A stretch of 48,830 nucleotides of DNA from Candidatus Nezhaarchaeota archaeon (GTDB lineage Archaea > Thermoproteota > Methanomethylicia > Nezhaarchaeales > B40-G2), in assembly GCA_026413605.1 (NCBI GenBank), contig JAOAKM010000005.1:1-48830 (forward strand), in the 5' to 3' direction. The notes beneath the pieces are model-generated. The model saw only the letters and a program-made list of their open reading frames with translations, did no database searches and was not told the DNA's origin. How positions within the stretch are numbered: the first letter of the stretch is position 1; each line of letters starts with the position of its first letter. The position numbers and the translations under genes are program-made. Positions 29,814 to 37,806 of this stretch are shown piece after piece.

Positions 29814-30563
29814 TTAAGTTAAGTCTCCGCACACGCAGCGAGTCTCGAGAATTAGCTCGTATAAGTGGTCTAGGCCCTCGCTGGTCTTGGCCGATACCCT
29901 GACTAGCCTCGAGGCCTGCCTTAGCCTACTGAAGAGGCGTAGGCAGCCAAGCGCTAGGTCGGAAAAGGAGGTGCTAGACCTCTTGATAGAAGCGAGGAGC
30001 TTCCTATGATTAGAGAGCAGGTTCGCCACTAACTTACCTTCAGGCAGGTCGGATTTATTTAGTACCATGACGGTGGGGGAAGCCAGCCTGAGCTGAGAGG
30101 CTACGCCTAGCATTAGTGATACGACCAGCTCAGAAGGGTTGGCCACGAGTACTGGATCTATTAAGAACACGGAGACAGTGTAGCTCAGCTTCTTAAGGCC
30201 CTCAACTAGAGCTAAGCCAGCCCTCCTAAAGACAAAGATCTCCATCTGCCCAGGGGTATCTATTAGGTTCACGTCGCAGCCTAGAGCTCGAATGTTGCCG
30301 AGTATCTCGCCGGATCTCTCAACCATGAGCTCGGAGGCCCTTATCATGGCCCCGTTGGGCCCTAGTCCCTCGTTCTTCATGATGTCCTCTATGGTGAACA
30401 TAGACCTGATGTCGAACGAGGGCTCGTAAGGAGTGTCTTCGCAGCCCGGGTCGAGGTTAACATAGCCTACGCGCAGCTCAGCTACCTTGGTAAGCCACTC
30501 ACCGAAGCTCTTAGCGAGGAGGCTCTTACCGCAGCCAGCAGTGCCGATGAGGAGTATGTTCAA
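29814..30563 (-). CDS. GPN-loop GTPase (XAB1/Gpn family)
   Basis: Homodimeric GTPase whose eukaryotic relatives Gpn1-3 assist assembly and nuclear import of RNA polymerase II. The 249-aa protein has P-loop GTAGCGKS (7-14), the family-defining GPN insertion (68-70), switch motif DTPGQ (102-106) and the guanine-specificity motif NKSD. Size and motifs are typical for archaea. It is divergent from the eL33 gene. The archaeal role is not settled. Confidence 0.93.
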   Translation of the reverse strand: MNILLIGTAGCGKSLLAKSFGEWLTKVAELRVGYVNLDPGCEDTPYEPSFDIRSMFTIEDIMKNEGLGPNGAMIRASELMVERSGEILGNIRALGCDVNLIDTPGQMEIFVFRRAGLALVEGLKKLSYTVSVFLIDPVLVANPSELVVSLMLGVASQLRLASPTVMVLNKSDLPEGKLVANLLSNHRKLLASIKRSSTSFSDLALGCLRLFSRLRQASRLVRVSAKTSEGLDHLYELILETRCVCGDLT

Positions 30564-30663
30564 GGCCCTCGACTTCGACTTAGGTCAGCCTAATAGGTTT
30601 TGTCCTTGAGGCAGAGAATGAAGCGGCGGAGCCCTTAATGGCGAGTAGGGAGGGGGGCGTGCC

Positions 30664-30687
30664 GGCACCTTTATCTAGGGGGGTGCC
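30664..30687 (+). promoter_or_regulatory. TATA-like box of eL33 flanked by inverted repeat
   Basis: GGCACC (30664-30669) and GGTGCC (30682-30687) form a 6-bp inverted repeat around TTTATCTA (30670-30677), the TATA-like box 32 nt upstream of the ATG. GGAGGGGG stands just before the ATG. Inverted half-sites flanking a TATA box are a typical archaeal operator layout, so a DNA-binding regulator could block TBP here. Confidence 0.4.
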
Positions 30688-30701
30688 TCATCGGAGGGGG
30701 C

Positions 30702-30974
30702 ATGCTGACGGGGGTTGTGCTAGGCATTAGGAGGGGGCTAAATAGGCAGTACCAGCGAGAAGCGCTAGTTAAAGTAGAGGGTTACAGTAGTAAGTCGGAC
30801 GCGTCCAGATTAATAGGTTCAAGGGTAGAGTTGGTGTGGAGAAGCGGAGCAGTGTTTAAGGGAAAGGTCGTCGCCACCCATGGAGACAACGGAGTTGTAG
30901 TAGCTAGGTTTAGGAAGAGTCTTCCGGGCGGAGTTAACGGGGTTAAGGTGAAGCTGTTTAGAAAAACCTCTTGA
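30702..30974 (+). CDS. rpl35ae: Ribosomal protein eL33 (L35Ae)
   Basis: Large-subunit protein of the archaeal/eukaryotic ribosome. The 90-aa protein fits L35Ae throughout: a start MLTGVVLGIRRGLNRQY, GSRVELVW, the FKGKVVATHGDNGVVVARF core and the conserved end GVKVKLFR. It is transcribed towards galT and overlaps the galT 3' end by 17 nt. Confidence 0.92.
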   Translation: MLTGVVLGIRRGLNRQYQREALVKVEGYSSKSDASRLIGSRVELVWRSGAVFKGKVVATHGDNGVVVARFRKSLPGGVNGVKVKLFRKTS

Positions 30975-31998
30975 CTTCAGCTGCGTAATCCTCAGGAGCT
31001 TCGAAGACCTCGCTTTCATGTAGAAGGGCTGCTAGAGCCCAGAAATCGTTTAGGAAGGGCTCACTCAGCCCTAGCCTAGCGCACATTCTAAGTTGAGGGT
31101 TAAAGTGATCTTGAGCGCACCCCAGGGGTGGAAGTATGAGAGCCAGGTTGAAGCAAGTCACCTCCTTCTCCCGGTAGAAGCGTAGCACTCTAGGCACCCC
31201 ATTAGCAGCCTCCTCTAGGTGCTCAATACTTAGCTTCAGCGGGTCTATCGGTTCCTTAAACACCGCCCATACCTCGAAGAACCTTGAAGGGGCGTAGGGC
31301 GCTAGCCAGGCTAAGTAGCGCCCTTCTGCTATAAAGCGCCCTCCTTCCTTCTTTTCGCTCTCAATTAATTCCCGCCAGTAGTTCCTAGAAGTAGATAAGA
31401 GGTACTCGTAGCTCTTGGCCTCTAGTTGGCGTTGGAGGTTGAAGGGGGTGTTCGCCATAAGTACTTGCATGTGTGGATGTATAATGGTAGAGCCTGCGGG
31501 TGGTAAGTAGTTCATTATCAAGGCTCCATGGAGCAGGTCTCGCCTAGAGCTCCAAGTAAGCCTCATTACCTCAAGGCCCGCCTGGAAGGCTTCAGTGAGT
31601 AAGCTAGGCTCTAGATCCTCGGGGTAGGCTAAATGACGGGGGCCTAGGACCACTACCGCGTTTAAGTCTGAGTGCGCGTGTAAGCTTGGGAAAGCTACGC
31701 ACCTACCAACCCTGAGCCTCCCTTCCCTGCAGAGCTCCGGAGGGAACTTAGGTGTTGAGGACTCTACCCTCTCAGGGCAGAAGGGACAATTAGGCCTAGA
31801 GGCTTCAGCTAGCTTCTCAAGCAGCTCCCTATTAGTGTTAAAAAAGCGCTTCACGTACTGAAGCCTACCCTTAGCTACGAAGGTAGAGAGTCCCGTTAAG
31901 GGGTCAAAGCGGCGCTCAAGGATCTGTTCCTCTGGCCTATACCCATGGAGGGGGCTAAGCACTACCGCCTTTCTAACCTCTCCTCTAAATACTATCAA
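30958..31998 (-). CDS. galT: Galactose-1-phosphate uridylyltransferase (GalT-like)
   Basis: Transfers UMP between UDP-glucose and galactose-1-phosphate through a histidine intermediate. The 346-aa HIT-superfamily protein has the active-site motif HPHMQ (174-178, nucleophile H176), a CPFC zinc pair (C71, C74) with H107 as a possible further ligand, and YLPPAGSTI before the active site. No other galactose pathway genes are near, so it may instead serve sugar-nucleotide supply for surface glycans; a related nucleotidyl- or phosphorylase-type activity is possible. It lies 33 nt after the DNA ligase gene on the same strand. Confidence 0.83.
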   Translation of the reverse strand: MIVFRGEVRKAVVLSPLHGYRPEEQILERRFDPLTGLSTFVAKGRLQYVKRFFNTNRELLEKLAEASRPNCPFCPERVESSTPKFPPELCREGRLRVGRCVAFPSLHAHSDLNAVVVLGPRHLAYPEDLEPSLLTEAFQAGLEVMRLTWSSRRDLLHGALIMNYLPPAGSTIIHPHMQVLMANTPFNLQRQLEAKSYEYLLSTSRNYWRELIESEKKEGGRFIAEGRYLAWLAPYAPSRFFEVWAVFKEPIDPLKLSIEHLEEAANGVPRVLRFYREKEVTCFNLALILPPLGCAQDHFNPQLRMCARLGLSEPFLNDFWALAALLHESEVFEAPEDYAAEVKRFF

Positions 31999-32031
31999 GC
32001 TCTCAAGCCTCGAAGCCGCGCGGACATCCTC

Positions 32032-33873
32032 TTAAGGAGCCACGGCTTCAGTTTCCTCCACCTCTATCTTCTTTAGCTGCAACTTGTACATTTCGAGGAG
32101 CTCCTTAACCGTGGTCGCGTCCTCTGGCGACTTATCGTCCCTCCACCTAATAAAGCGAGGGAACCTTATCGACAGCCCCGCCCCCTCCTTGATCGCCCCC
32201 ATGGCGGCCGTGGCCATTGGCGAGAGCGTTATCTCGTCGCCCAAGACCTCGGCCACGAAGCTCGGGACGAACCATACGTCAGGCTTAGTCCTCGAGTCTA
32301 CTCTTGGATGCTGGTGGGGGGTCACGTATGGCTTAAAGAGCTCAGGCAGTCTCGCGAGCTCCTCGTCACTAAAGCCAGAGCCGCACTTACACACAGACTT
32401 AAATGTGTCGCTGTCTGGGTCGTAGGCAGCTAGTAGGAGAGCTCCGTAGGTCCCAGCCCTCTTCCCCCTGCCGTAGAAGGCGCCGATGGGCACGAGGTCA
32501 ACAGTGTCCCTCATCTTAGACTGGTATGACCTCTTAAGCTTAATCCAGAGCCATCCTCTAGCGCCAGCCTGGTAGATGGAGTTAGGTTGGAGAGACTTAC
32601 ATATCACCCCCTCGCAGCCGTCGGCCACGGCCTCCTCAAAGAACTTCTCTAGCTCCTCTGGGCCTTCTATGAGGCTGTACTTAGCAATTAAGACTCTGTC
32701 AGACTCCTCCACTATCTTGAGGAGGTAGTCTCTCCGCTCAGGGTAGGGGCTTAGCGTAAGGTCCTGGCCATCTACGTAGAGGACGTCGAAGACGAAGAGA
32801 GATATGGGGAAGAGCTTCATGGCCTCCTCTATGCCATACTTACGCCTGCGGTGCATAAGCTCCTGGAACGGCCTCAGCTCGCCAGTGTCAGGGTCTATGG
32901 CTACGCACTCGCACTCCACGATGGCCTCGCCAGCCTTAATAGAGGCCCTTAGTAGGTCGCAAGCATCTGGGTAGTGGTGAGTTATGTTCTCTAGCCGCCT
33001 AGAGAACAGAATTACCTCGTGGCCCTTCTTATGTGCCTGTACGCGCTCGCCGTCATACTTGTACTCAGCTATACACCTACCCCCTAGCTTAGCTAGCACT
33101 TCCTCTGGAGTAGATAGTCTCTCCGCGAGCATTGGCCTAATGGGCTTTCCGACCACCAGCTTAAACCTCCTCAAGCCTTCAACCCCCTCAGCCGCGGCTA
33201 CCTTGGCGACTAGGCCTAAGTCGCTAGATAGGTTGTAGGCCCTCTCAACGAGAGACCTAGCCTCCTTACCTCCGCAAAACGTGACCGCGAGCGCGTCGAG
33301 TATGGTCATGTCGGCTACTCCTAACCTAAGTTTCCCAGTCACTGTTCTAACGAGGTACTTAGCTTCTCTAGGCGAGGCTTCCTTAAGGAGGCCTGTGAGG
33401 AGAGATATTTTCGCGTCTTGAGCCCCCTCACCAGAGGCTCTAGCGATCTTATCGAGGGTCTCATAGACCTTCTGGATAGTCAAGGGCCCCCCCTTCCCCT
33501 CAGCACCCATGAAGGCGAGTAGGGAGGGGGCCCTCGGCTTGCTTAAGACCTTCTCCGCCGTCTTCCCAACGTCCCCCTCCCTCTTAAACTCCTCCTCAAC
33601 AGCCCTGACGGAAGTACCAGCCGCCTCAGCTATGCTCCTCAGCGCTAACTTCTCAGCAATCCCCAGCTCCACCCCCACAAAGTCTGGGTAGAGCTTCCCC
33701 TGGGTTAGGTATACTACCTTGTCGATTAAGCCGAGGGGGACCTTCTTAAGGAAGGAGGATAGGATATCAGTCATCTCAAGCCTCTTAGTCGTACGCTCCA
33801 GGCCCTCATAAACAGCTACTAGCTCAGAGTAGAGCAAATCACTAACCCCAAGAAGTAGGCCACTAGTCTTCAT
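32032..33873 (-). CDS. lig: ATP-dependent DNA ligase
   Basis: Replicative and repair ligase of archaea. In the 613-aa protein the N-terminal DNA-binding domain (about 10-240, starting LLYSELVAVYEGLERTTKRLEMT) precedes the adenylation domain with the AMP-accepting lysine K272 in EYKYDGER and motifs LFVFDVLYVDG, CEGVICKS and WIKLKRSY, then the OB-fold domain. The ATG at 33873 overlaps the TAA of the gene before it (TAATG), a coupled junction; a TTG 12 codons in, directly before LYSEL, is an alternative start. Downstream of the pilus genes in one uninterrupted run. Confidence 0.95.
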   Translation of the reverse strand: MKTSGLLLGVSDLLYSELVAVYEGLERTTKRLEMTDILSSFLKKVPLGLIDKVVYLTQGKLYPDFVGVELGIAEKLALRSIAEAAGTSVRAVEEEFKREGDVGKTAEKVLSKPRAPSLLAFMGAEGKGGPLTIQKVYETLDKIARASGEGAQDAKISLLTGLLKEASPREAKYLVRTVTGKLRLGVADMTILDALAVTFCGGKEARSLVERAYNLSSDLGLVAKVAAAEGVEGLRRFKLVVGKPIRPMLAERLSTPEEVLAKLGGRCIAEYKYDGERVQAHKKGHEVILFSRRLENITHHYPDACDLLRASIKAGEAIVECECVAIDPDTGELRPFQELMHRRRKYGIEEAMKLFPISLFVFDVLYVDGQDLTLSPYPERRDYLLKIVEESDRVLIAKYSLIEGPEELEKFFEEAVADGCEGVICKSLQPNSIYQAGARGWLWIKLKRSYQSKMRDTVDLVPIGAFYGRGKRAGTYGALLLAAYDPDSDTFKSVCKCGSGFSDEELARLPELFKPYVTPHQHPRVDSRTKPDVWFVPSFVAEVLGDEITLSPMATAAMGAIKEGAGLSIRFPRFIRWRDDKSPEDATTVKELLEMYKLQLKKIEVEETEAVAP

Positions 33874-34601
33874 TAAAGCTTTTCACACAAGCCAGCTTGA
33901 GCTAAAAGGCTAGAGGCTTCTCTAAATGTTCTACGAGCCTCCTCAACGCTAGCGACGCCTATGGCCATGGAGGGAGGGGGGCTGAGAGATAGAATAAAGC
34001 CCACCCCCTCAGCGGGGGATAGGAGGCCTGCCGCCAGCACCTTCATAGCCACGACGGGGACGCCGACCTTAGAAGCCAGCTCGTGTATCTTAGGGGGAGG
34101 GGCGTCCATAAAGACTCCGAGCTTATTGAGGGGGATCATTAGGAAGTCCACCTTTAACTTCGTCCTTAGCACCCAGTTTAAGCTACGGGCGGGGGTATGG
34201 AGAGCTAAGCCTGCCTTAAAGCCCTGCTCCTTAACTAAGCTCAGCTGCTCGCTTATCACCCTTAAGTTCATCGAGTCTACGACAGATCCGTGGACAGCGA
34301 TAGCCTTAGCGTCTACCTTAGCGAAGGAGGCAAGGGCTTCTTTAACCCCTCTCATAGGCAAGGAGGCCCATACTTCTACGTCCCAGCCCATAGACCTAAC
34401 TTTAGACACAGCCTCTACGATGTACCACTCAGAGAGGGCTTGGATAGCTTGAGCTCCGCTGCTCAGGGCCTCAGTAAGAACCTCGGCGACCCTCCACGGC
34501 CTACCGTAGAACACTTGAAGATACTCCAGGGCCCTACCTCCAAACTGCCCGGCCCCTATGAAGGGGCTAGTGCCTACCATAAGCCACGGGGGCTTCATCA
34601 C
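33873..34601 (-). CDS. Predicted TIM-barrel protein between pilus and ligase genes
   Basis: A 242-aa soluble protein without a family name I can give. Alternating strands and helices (WLMVGTSPFIGAGQFG, AQAIQALSEWYIVEAV, VEVWASLPM, AKAIAVHGSVVD, FKAGLALHTPA, VDFLMIPLN, VPVVAMKVLAAGLL and SMAIGVASVEEARRTF) suggest an eight-stranded TIM barrel; the phosphate-type Gly loop AIGVAS near the end and KVLAAGLL resemble aldo/keto reductases or metal-free aldolases. It overlaps the TadC-like gene by 4 nt and the DNA ligase gene by TAATG. Confidence 0.7.
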   Translation of the reverse strand: MMKPPWLMVGTSPFIGAGQFGGRALEYLQVFYGRPWRVAEVLTEALSSGAQAIQALSEWYIVEAVSKVRSMGWDVEVWASLPMRGVKEALASFAKVDAKAIAVHGSVVDSMNLRVISEQLSLVKEQGFKAGLALHTPARSLNWVLRTKLKVDFLMIPLNKLGVFMDAPPPKIHELASKVGVPVVAMKVLAAGLLSPAEGVGFILSLSPPPSMAIGVASVEEARRTFREASSLLAQAGLCEKL

Positions 34602-36244
34602 TTGATTAGGAGGGGGGCGAGCCTCATAGATATTGCTGCGACTAGCAGGCAGATTAGAGGGTGCCTTAGGCTTAAGAAGGTTAGGTCGTAGACCTTGGAG
34701 GCCATTACGCCTATTATGAATGAGGTCAGCACGGTCATGGACATTATGGACGACAGTACGTCTGCGACGAGGCGCTCGTTGAGCATTAGCGCAGCCTCGA
34801 CGTGTAGCTCAAGGGAGAGCGGTGAAGACACTTGGCGAGCTAATACTTCTATTAAGACTGCGCCGGCCACCATGAGGGCCGGGGCTATGTACCCTACGTA
34901 CAGCTGGAGCCTTACATTAGACTTGCTATTAAACTTAGCTGAGCAGTAGTCGTGGACGTGGTCGGTCAACATTTCGAGCGCCAATGGCCTAGCGAAGCCG
35001 CCCTCAGACACCTTAGCTAGGATGAAGAGAGAGGACCTAACAATCCATGAGGGGTGCTTAAGCCTCCTCACAGCTTCTTCCAAAGAGAGGCCCATGGACA
35101 CGCAGTTCCTTATGCGGAGAAGGACCTCGTCGAGGCTCTTGCCATAACTCCTCTGAATAGCTCTCTTCACAGATTCGCTCACGTCTAGGCCTAGCTTTAC
35201 TTGCTCAGTGACCTCCCTTAGGAAGTCTGGTAGAGCCCTCTCAGCTTGATCAGCCGCCTTAATTTGACGGTAGCTGCCGATAGCTAGCGGCAGTGAGGAA
35301 GAGGCTAGGGAAGTAAGGAGCACCTCGTGTAGCTCAAGGCTAGTTAGTTGCCTAAGCACCACGAACGAAAACGCCGCAGTAATTATTGCTACAGCCAAGT
35401 GTCTGTTGAGTTCATAGCTATTGAAGGTCCTAGGCTGCACTGAATGGATGAAGGTGGCAGAGAAGGTGGCCACGAGGGGCACTATTAGAAAGCTGTAGAT
35501 GTTATTAAACATCAAGCCGAGCTCGCTAGCAAAGACGAGGGAGGTTAAGGCTATTGAGAGGGGGCATATTAAGAAGAGGGCCAGCACAGCTTCACTTAGG
35601 ACGCTGGCAGTGCCTGCGTAACTGATCCATTTACGCTCAAGAGCCTTAAGAAAGCCTCTAGCCTTAGAGGCTAGGTATGTTGCTACGTCCCCTCCACTAC
35701 GAAGAATGCTCGTGTACCCAAAGATCCACTGCTTAAAGCTCTCTGATGGATGGTTACGGGCCAGTCCTTCAAGGGCCTCGAGGGGGCTTCTATTAAAGTA
35801 CATGGCGTCCCTCCTTAAGAGGGACGCTTCTTTAGACATGGCTGGGAAGAGGCCGTTCTCTAAGGCTACGTCAAAGCTCCTAATGAGAGACAGCCCCGAG
35901 ACTGCCATAACGGAGGCTAAGACGCTGAAGATAGGCAGCTCAGCTTCAACTTGAGCTTTCCGACTTCGAGCCGAATGGTACGGGAGGTACAGGCCTAAGG
36001 CTAAGGTTAGGGGCGAGAGCAGGGGGAGGAGGAGCACGATAGGATTGCTAGAGAAGGAGTATAACCATAGGCTAAGTGTAGATAGCGAGAGCCACGTGAT
36101 AAAGAAGGACCTGGCTAAAGTGAGGGCCATGGACCTCGGGCTCTTAAACCACAACCCAGCGGTGAGGAGGGTGGAGAGCTTAGGGATGAGGCGGCCGGTT
36201 AGCTTCAACAGCAGCCCGTCTATCCTCCTAGAGAGGCCTTTCAC
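34598..36244 (-). CDS. Type IV pilus/secretion platform protein, TadC/ArlJ (GspF) family
   Basis: Polytopic inner-membrane platform that couples the assembly ATPase to pilin extraction. The 548-aa protein has two T2SSF-type units, as in archaeal ArlJ/TadC: helix pairs near 45-90 and 210-265 and again near 280-330 and 455-540, with cytosolic helical segments between (for instance LPIFSVLASVMAVSGLS and LPDFLREVTEQVKLGLDVS). It follows the ATPase gene by 1 nt and overlaps the TIM-barrel gene by 4 nt. Confidence 0.85.
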   Translation of the reverse strand: MKGLSRRIDGLLLKLTGRLIPKLSTLLTAGLWFKSPRSMALTLARSFFITWLSLSTLSLWLYSFSSNPIVLLLPLLSPLTLALGLYLPYHSARSRKAQVEAELPIFSVLASVMAVSGLSLIRSFDVALENGLFPAMSKEASLLRRDAMYFNRSPLEALEGLARNHPSESFKQWIFGYTSILRSGGDVATYLASKARGFLKALERKWISYAGTASVLSEAVLALFLICPLSIALTSLVFASELGLMFNNIYSFLIVPLVATFSATFIHSVQPRTFNSYELNRHLAVAIITAAFSFVVLRQLTSLELHEVLLTSLASSSLPLAIGSYRQIKAADQAERALPDFLREVTEQVKLGLDVSESVKRAIQRSYGKSLDEVLLRIRNCVSMGLSLEEAVRRLKHPSWIVRSSLFILAKVSEGGFARPLALEMLTDHVHDYCSAKFNSKSNVRLQLYVGYIAPALMVAGAVLIEVLARQVSSPLSLELHVEAALMLNERLVADVLSSIMSMTVLTSFIIGVMASKVYDLTFLSLRHPLICLLVAAISMRLAPLLIK

Positions 36245-36245
36245 T

Positions 36246-37802
36246 TCAATAGGCCTCCGCGTAAAAGTTCCTTAGTTTAGCTACGACGTCGCTGTATGAA
36301 AGCACGTTGTCCTTAACGAGGGACTTTAGGAAGGAGGCGCGGCGCTTAACCTCCTCCTTTAACTGAGAGAGGCTCCACTCTGAGAGGCCAGCTATTTTGT
36401 TTAGTACTAGGCTCCGCTCAATTAGCTCCTCGACCGACAGAGGTAGGTGGACGTCGAGCTGAGGATCCCAGCGAAACAGCTCCCTCTCTTCCTTAACGTT
36501 AACTACCTCTGAGACCTTCACGACCCTCCTCGCCGGCTTATTGCCCAATGGCGCCACCCGCTTAACTATGACGACGTTGGTGATCAGGGGGATGAAGGAC
36601 GGGCTCACGTTAATCGGCGGTGAAGTGAGCCTCTGAACCATGGTCTCGAAGCTATCTCCATGGAAAGTGCACGCACACCCATGCCCTGAGGCCGCCGCCT
36701 GGACTAGGGCGTATGCTTCTTCACCTCTAACCTCGCCGACGATGATGAAGTCAGCCCTCTCTCTAAGGCTTAGCTTGACGAGGTCGAAGAGCTCGATCTC
36801 CGTCTTAGACTCACCGAGGGTGTAAGTGTGCCTAGCCACCAGAGGTTTCCAGCCTACGTGTGGCAAGTGGAGCTCCTGGTTATCCTCTATAGACACAACC
36901 TTCCAGTTCGGCTTAAGTAGAGTCGCTAGAGCGTTAAGTAGCGTCGTCTTGCCGCTGGCCATGGGGCCGACGATCATTATGAACATTTTGTGCTCTAGTA
37001 GTAGCCACCAGTAGGCGGCCATGAGCGGAGAGACCGTCCGCCACGCGATGAGGTGGCATATAGTCAAGGGCTCCTCTCTAAACTTCCTAATCGTCACCGA
37101 GGAGCCGAAGGGGGTGACTTCTCGAGAGTAAGTTACCGTTACCCTGTGTTTTTCAGGTAGAGCTATATCGGCTATTGGGAAGGCTGTGCTGACGTGCTTC
37201 CCAGCGGTGTGTACTAGCTTAACGACTATGTGGTCGATTGACTGTTCGTCGTGAAAACTAATGTTGGTGATTAGCCAGTCTAAGTCGTTAAAGGTCCTAT
37301 GGAAGACTCTAACCGGCCTACTGACCCCTTCGATAGAAATATCCTCTATCTTAGGATCCCTGATAAGGGGGTCTAGCGGCCCATAGCCCAGCGTGTCCCT
37401 CTTAATGTAGTATAGTATCTTCTCCTTCACCTCTTTACTCAAGGAGCTTAGCCCATACTCATCGCTGACCTTCTCTACGTAAGACTCTAAGTATCCTGCA
37501 GGGTCAGAGAGCATGAGCGGGGAGGGCTTAATCATGACTTTGAGGGCCTGCATAAGAGCTCCGTAGCATACAAGGTCAGCGTGGGAGAGTCGGGGCTCCT
37601 CAACGAAGTAATAGCCAGTACCCGCCTTAGCGCCTAAAATCACCTTCACGTGGCTACCGACACTGTACGTCTCCACTAGCTCTAGAGTTGAGAGCTCCCC
37701 AGGGTCCACGTGGCTAGAGATTAGGTTGACGTGGAGTAGGGGGTCGGGGTTCTTCTTCGTAGGGCTTAAGCGCCTCAACCTTGGCTTTAAGCTCAGCCTC
37801 AA
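36246..37802 (-). CDS. Type IV pilus/secretion ATPase, GspE/TadA/ArlI family
   Basis: Hexameric ATPase that powers pilin polymerisation or removal. The 518-aa protein has an N-terminal domain (1-250), Walker A GPMASGKTT (279-287), the Asp box near SIEDNQELHLP, Walker B DFIIVGEVRGEEA (351-363) and the His box CTFHGDS (about 378-384). It starts 4 nt after the 850-aa protein gene and is immediately followed by the platform gene, the usual ATPase-platform pair of archaeal pili. There are no archaellum accessory genes (arlCDEFGH), so this is a pilus or secretion system and not an archaellum. Confidence 0.92.
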   Translation of the reverse strand: MRLSLKPRLRRLSPTKKNPDPLLHVNLISSHVDPGELSTLELVETYSVGSHVKVILGAKAGTGYYFVEEPRLSHADLVCYGALMQALKVMIKPSPLMLSDPAGYLESYVEKVSDEYGLSSLSKEVKEKILYYIKRDTLGYGPLDPLIRDPKIEDISIEGVSRPVRVFHRTFNDLDWLITNISFHDEQSIDHIVVKLVHTAGKHVSTAFPIADIALPEKHRVTVTYSREVTPFGSSVTIRKFREEPLTICHLIAWRTVSPLMAAYWWLLLEHKMFIMIVGPMASGKTTLLNALATLLKPNWKVVSIEDNQELHLPHVGWKPLVARHTYTLGESKTEIELFDLVKLSLRERADFIIVGEVRGEEAYALVQAAASGHGCACTFHGDSFETMVQRLTSPPINVSPSFIPLITNVVIVKRVAPLGNKPARRVVKVSEVVNVKEERELFRWDPQLDVHLPLSVEELIERSLVLNKIAGLSEWSLSQLKEEVKRRASFLKSLVKDNVLSYSDVVAKLRNFYAEAY

Positions 37803-37806
37803 GGCT

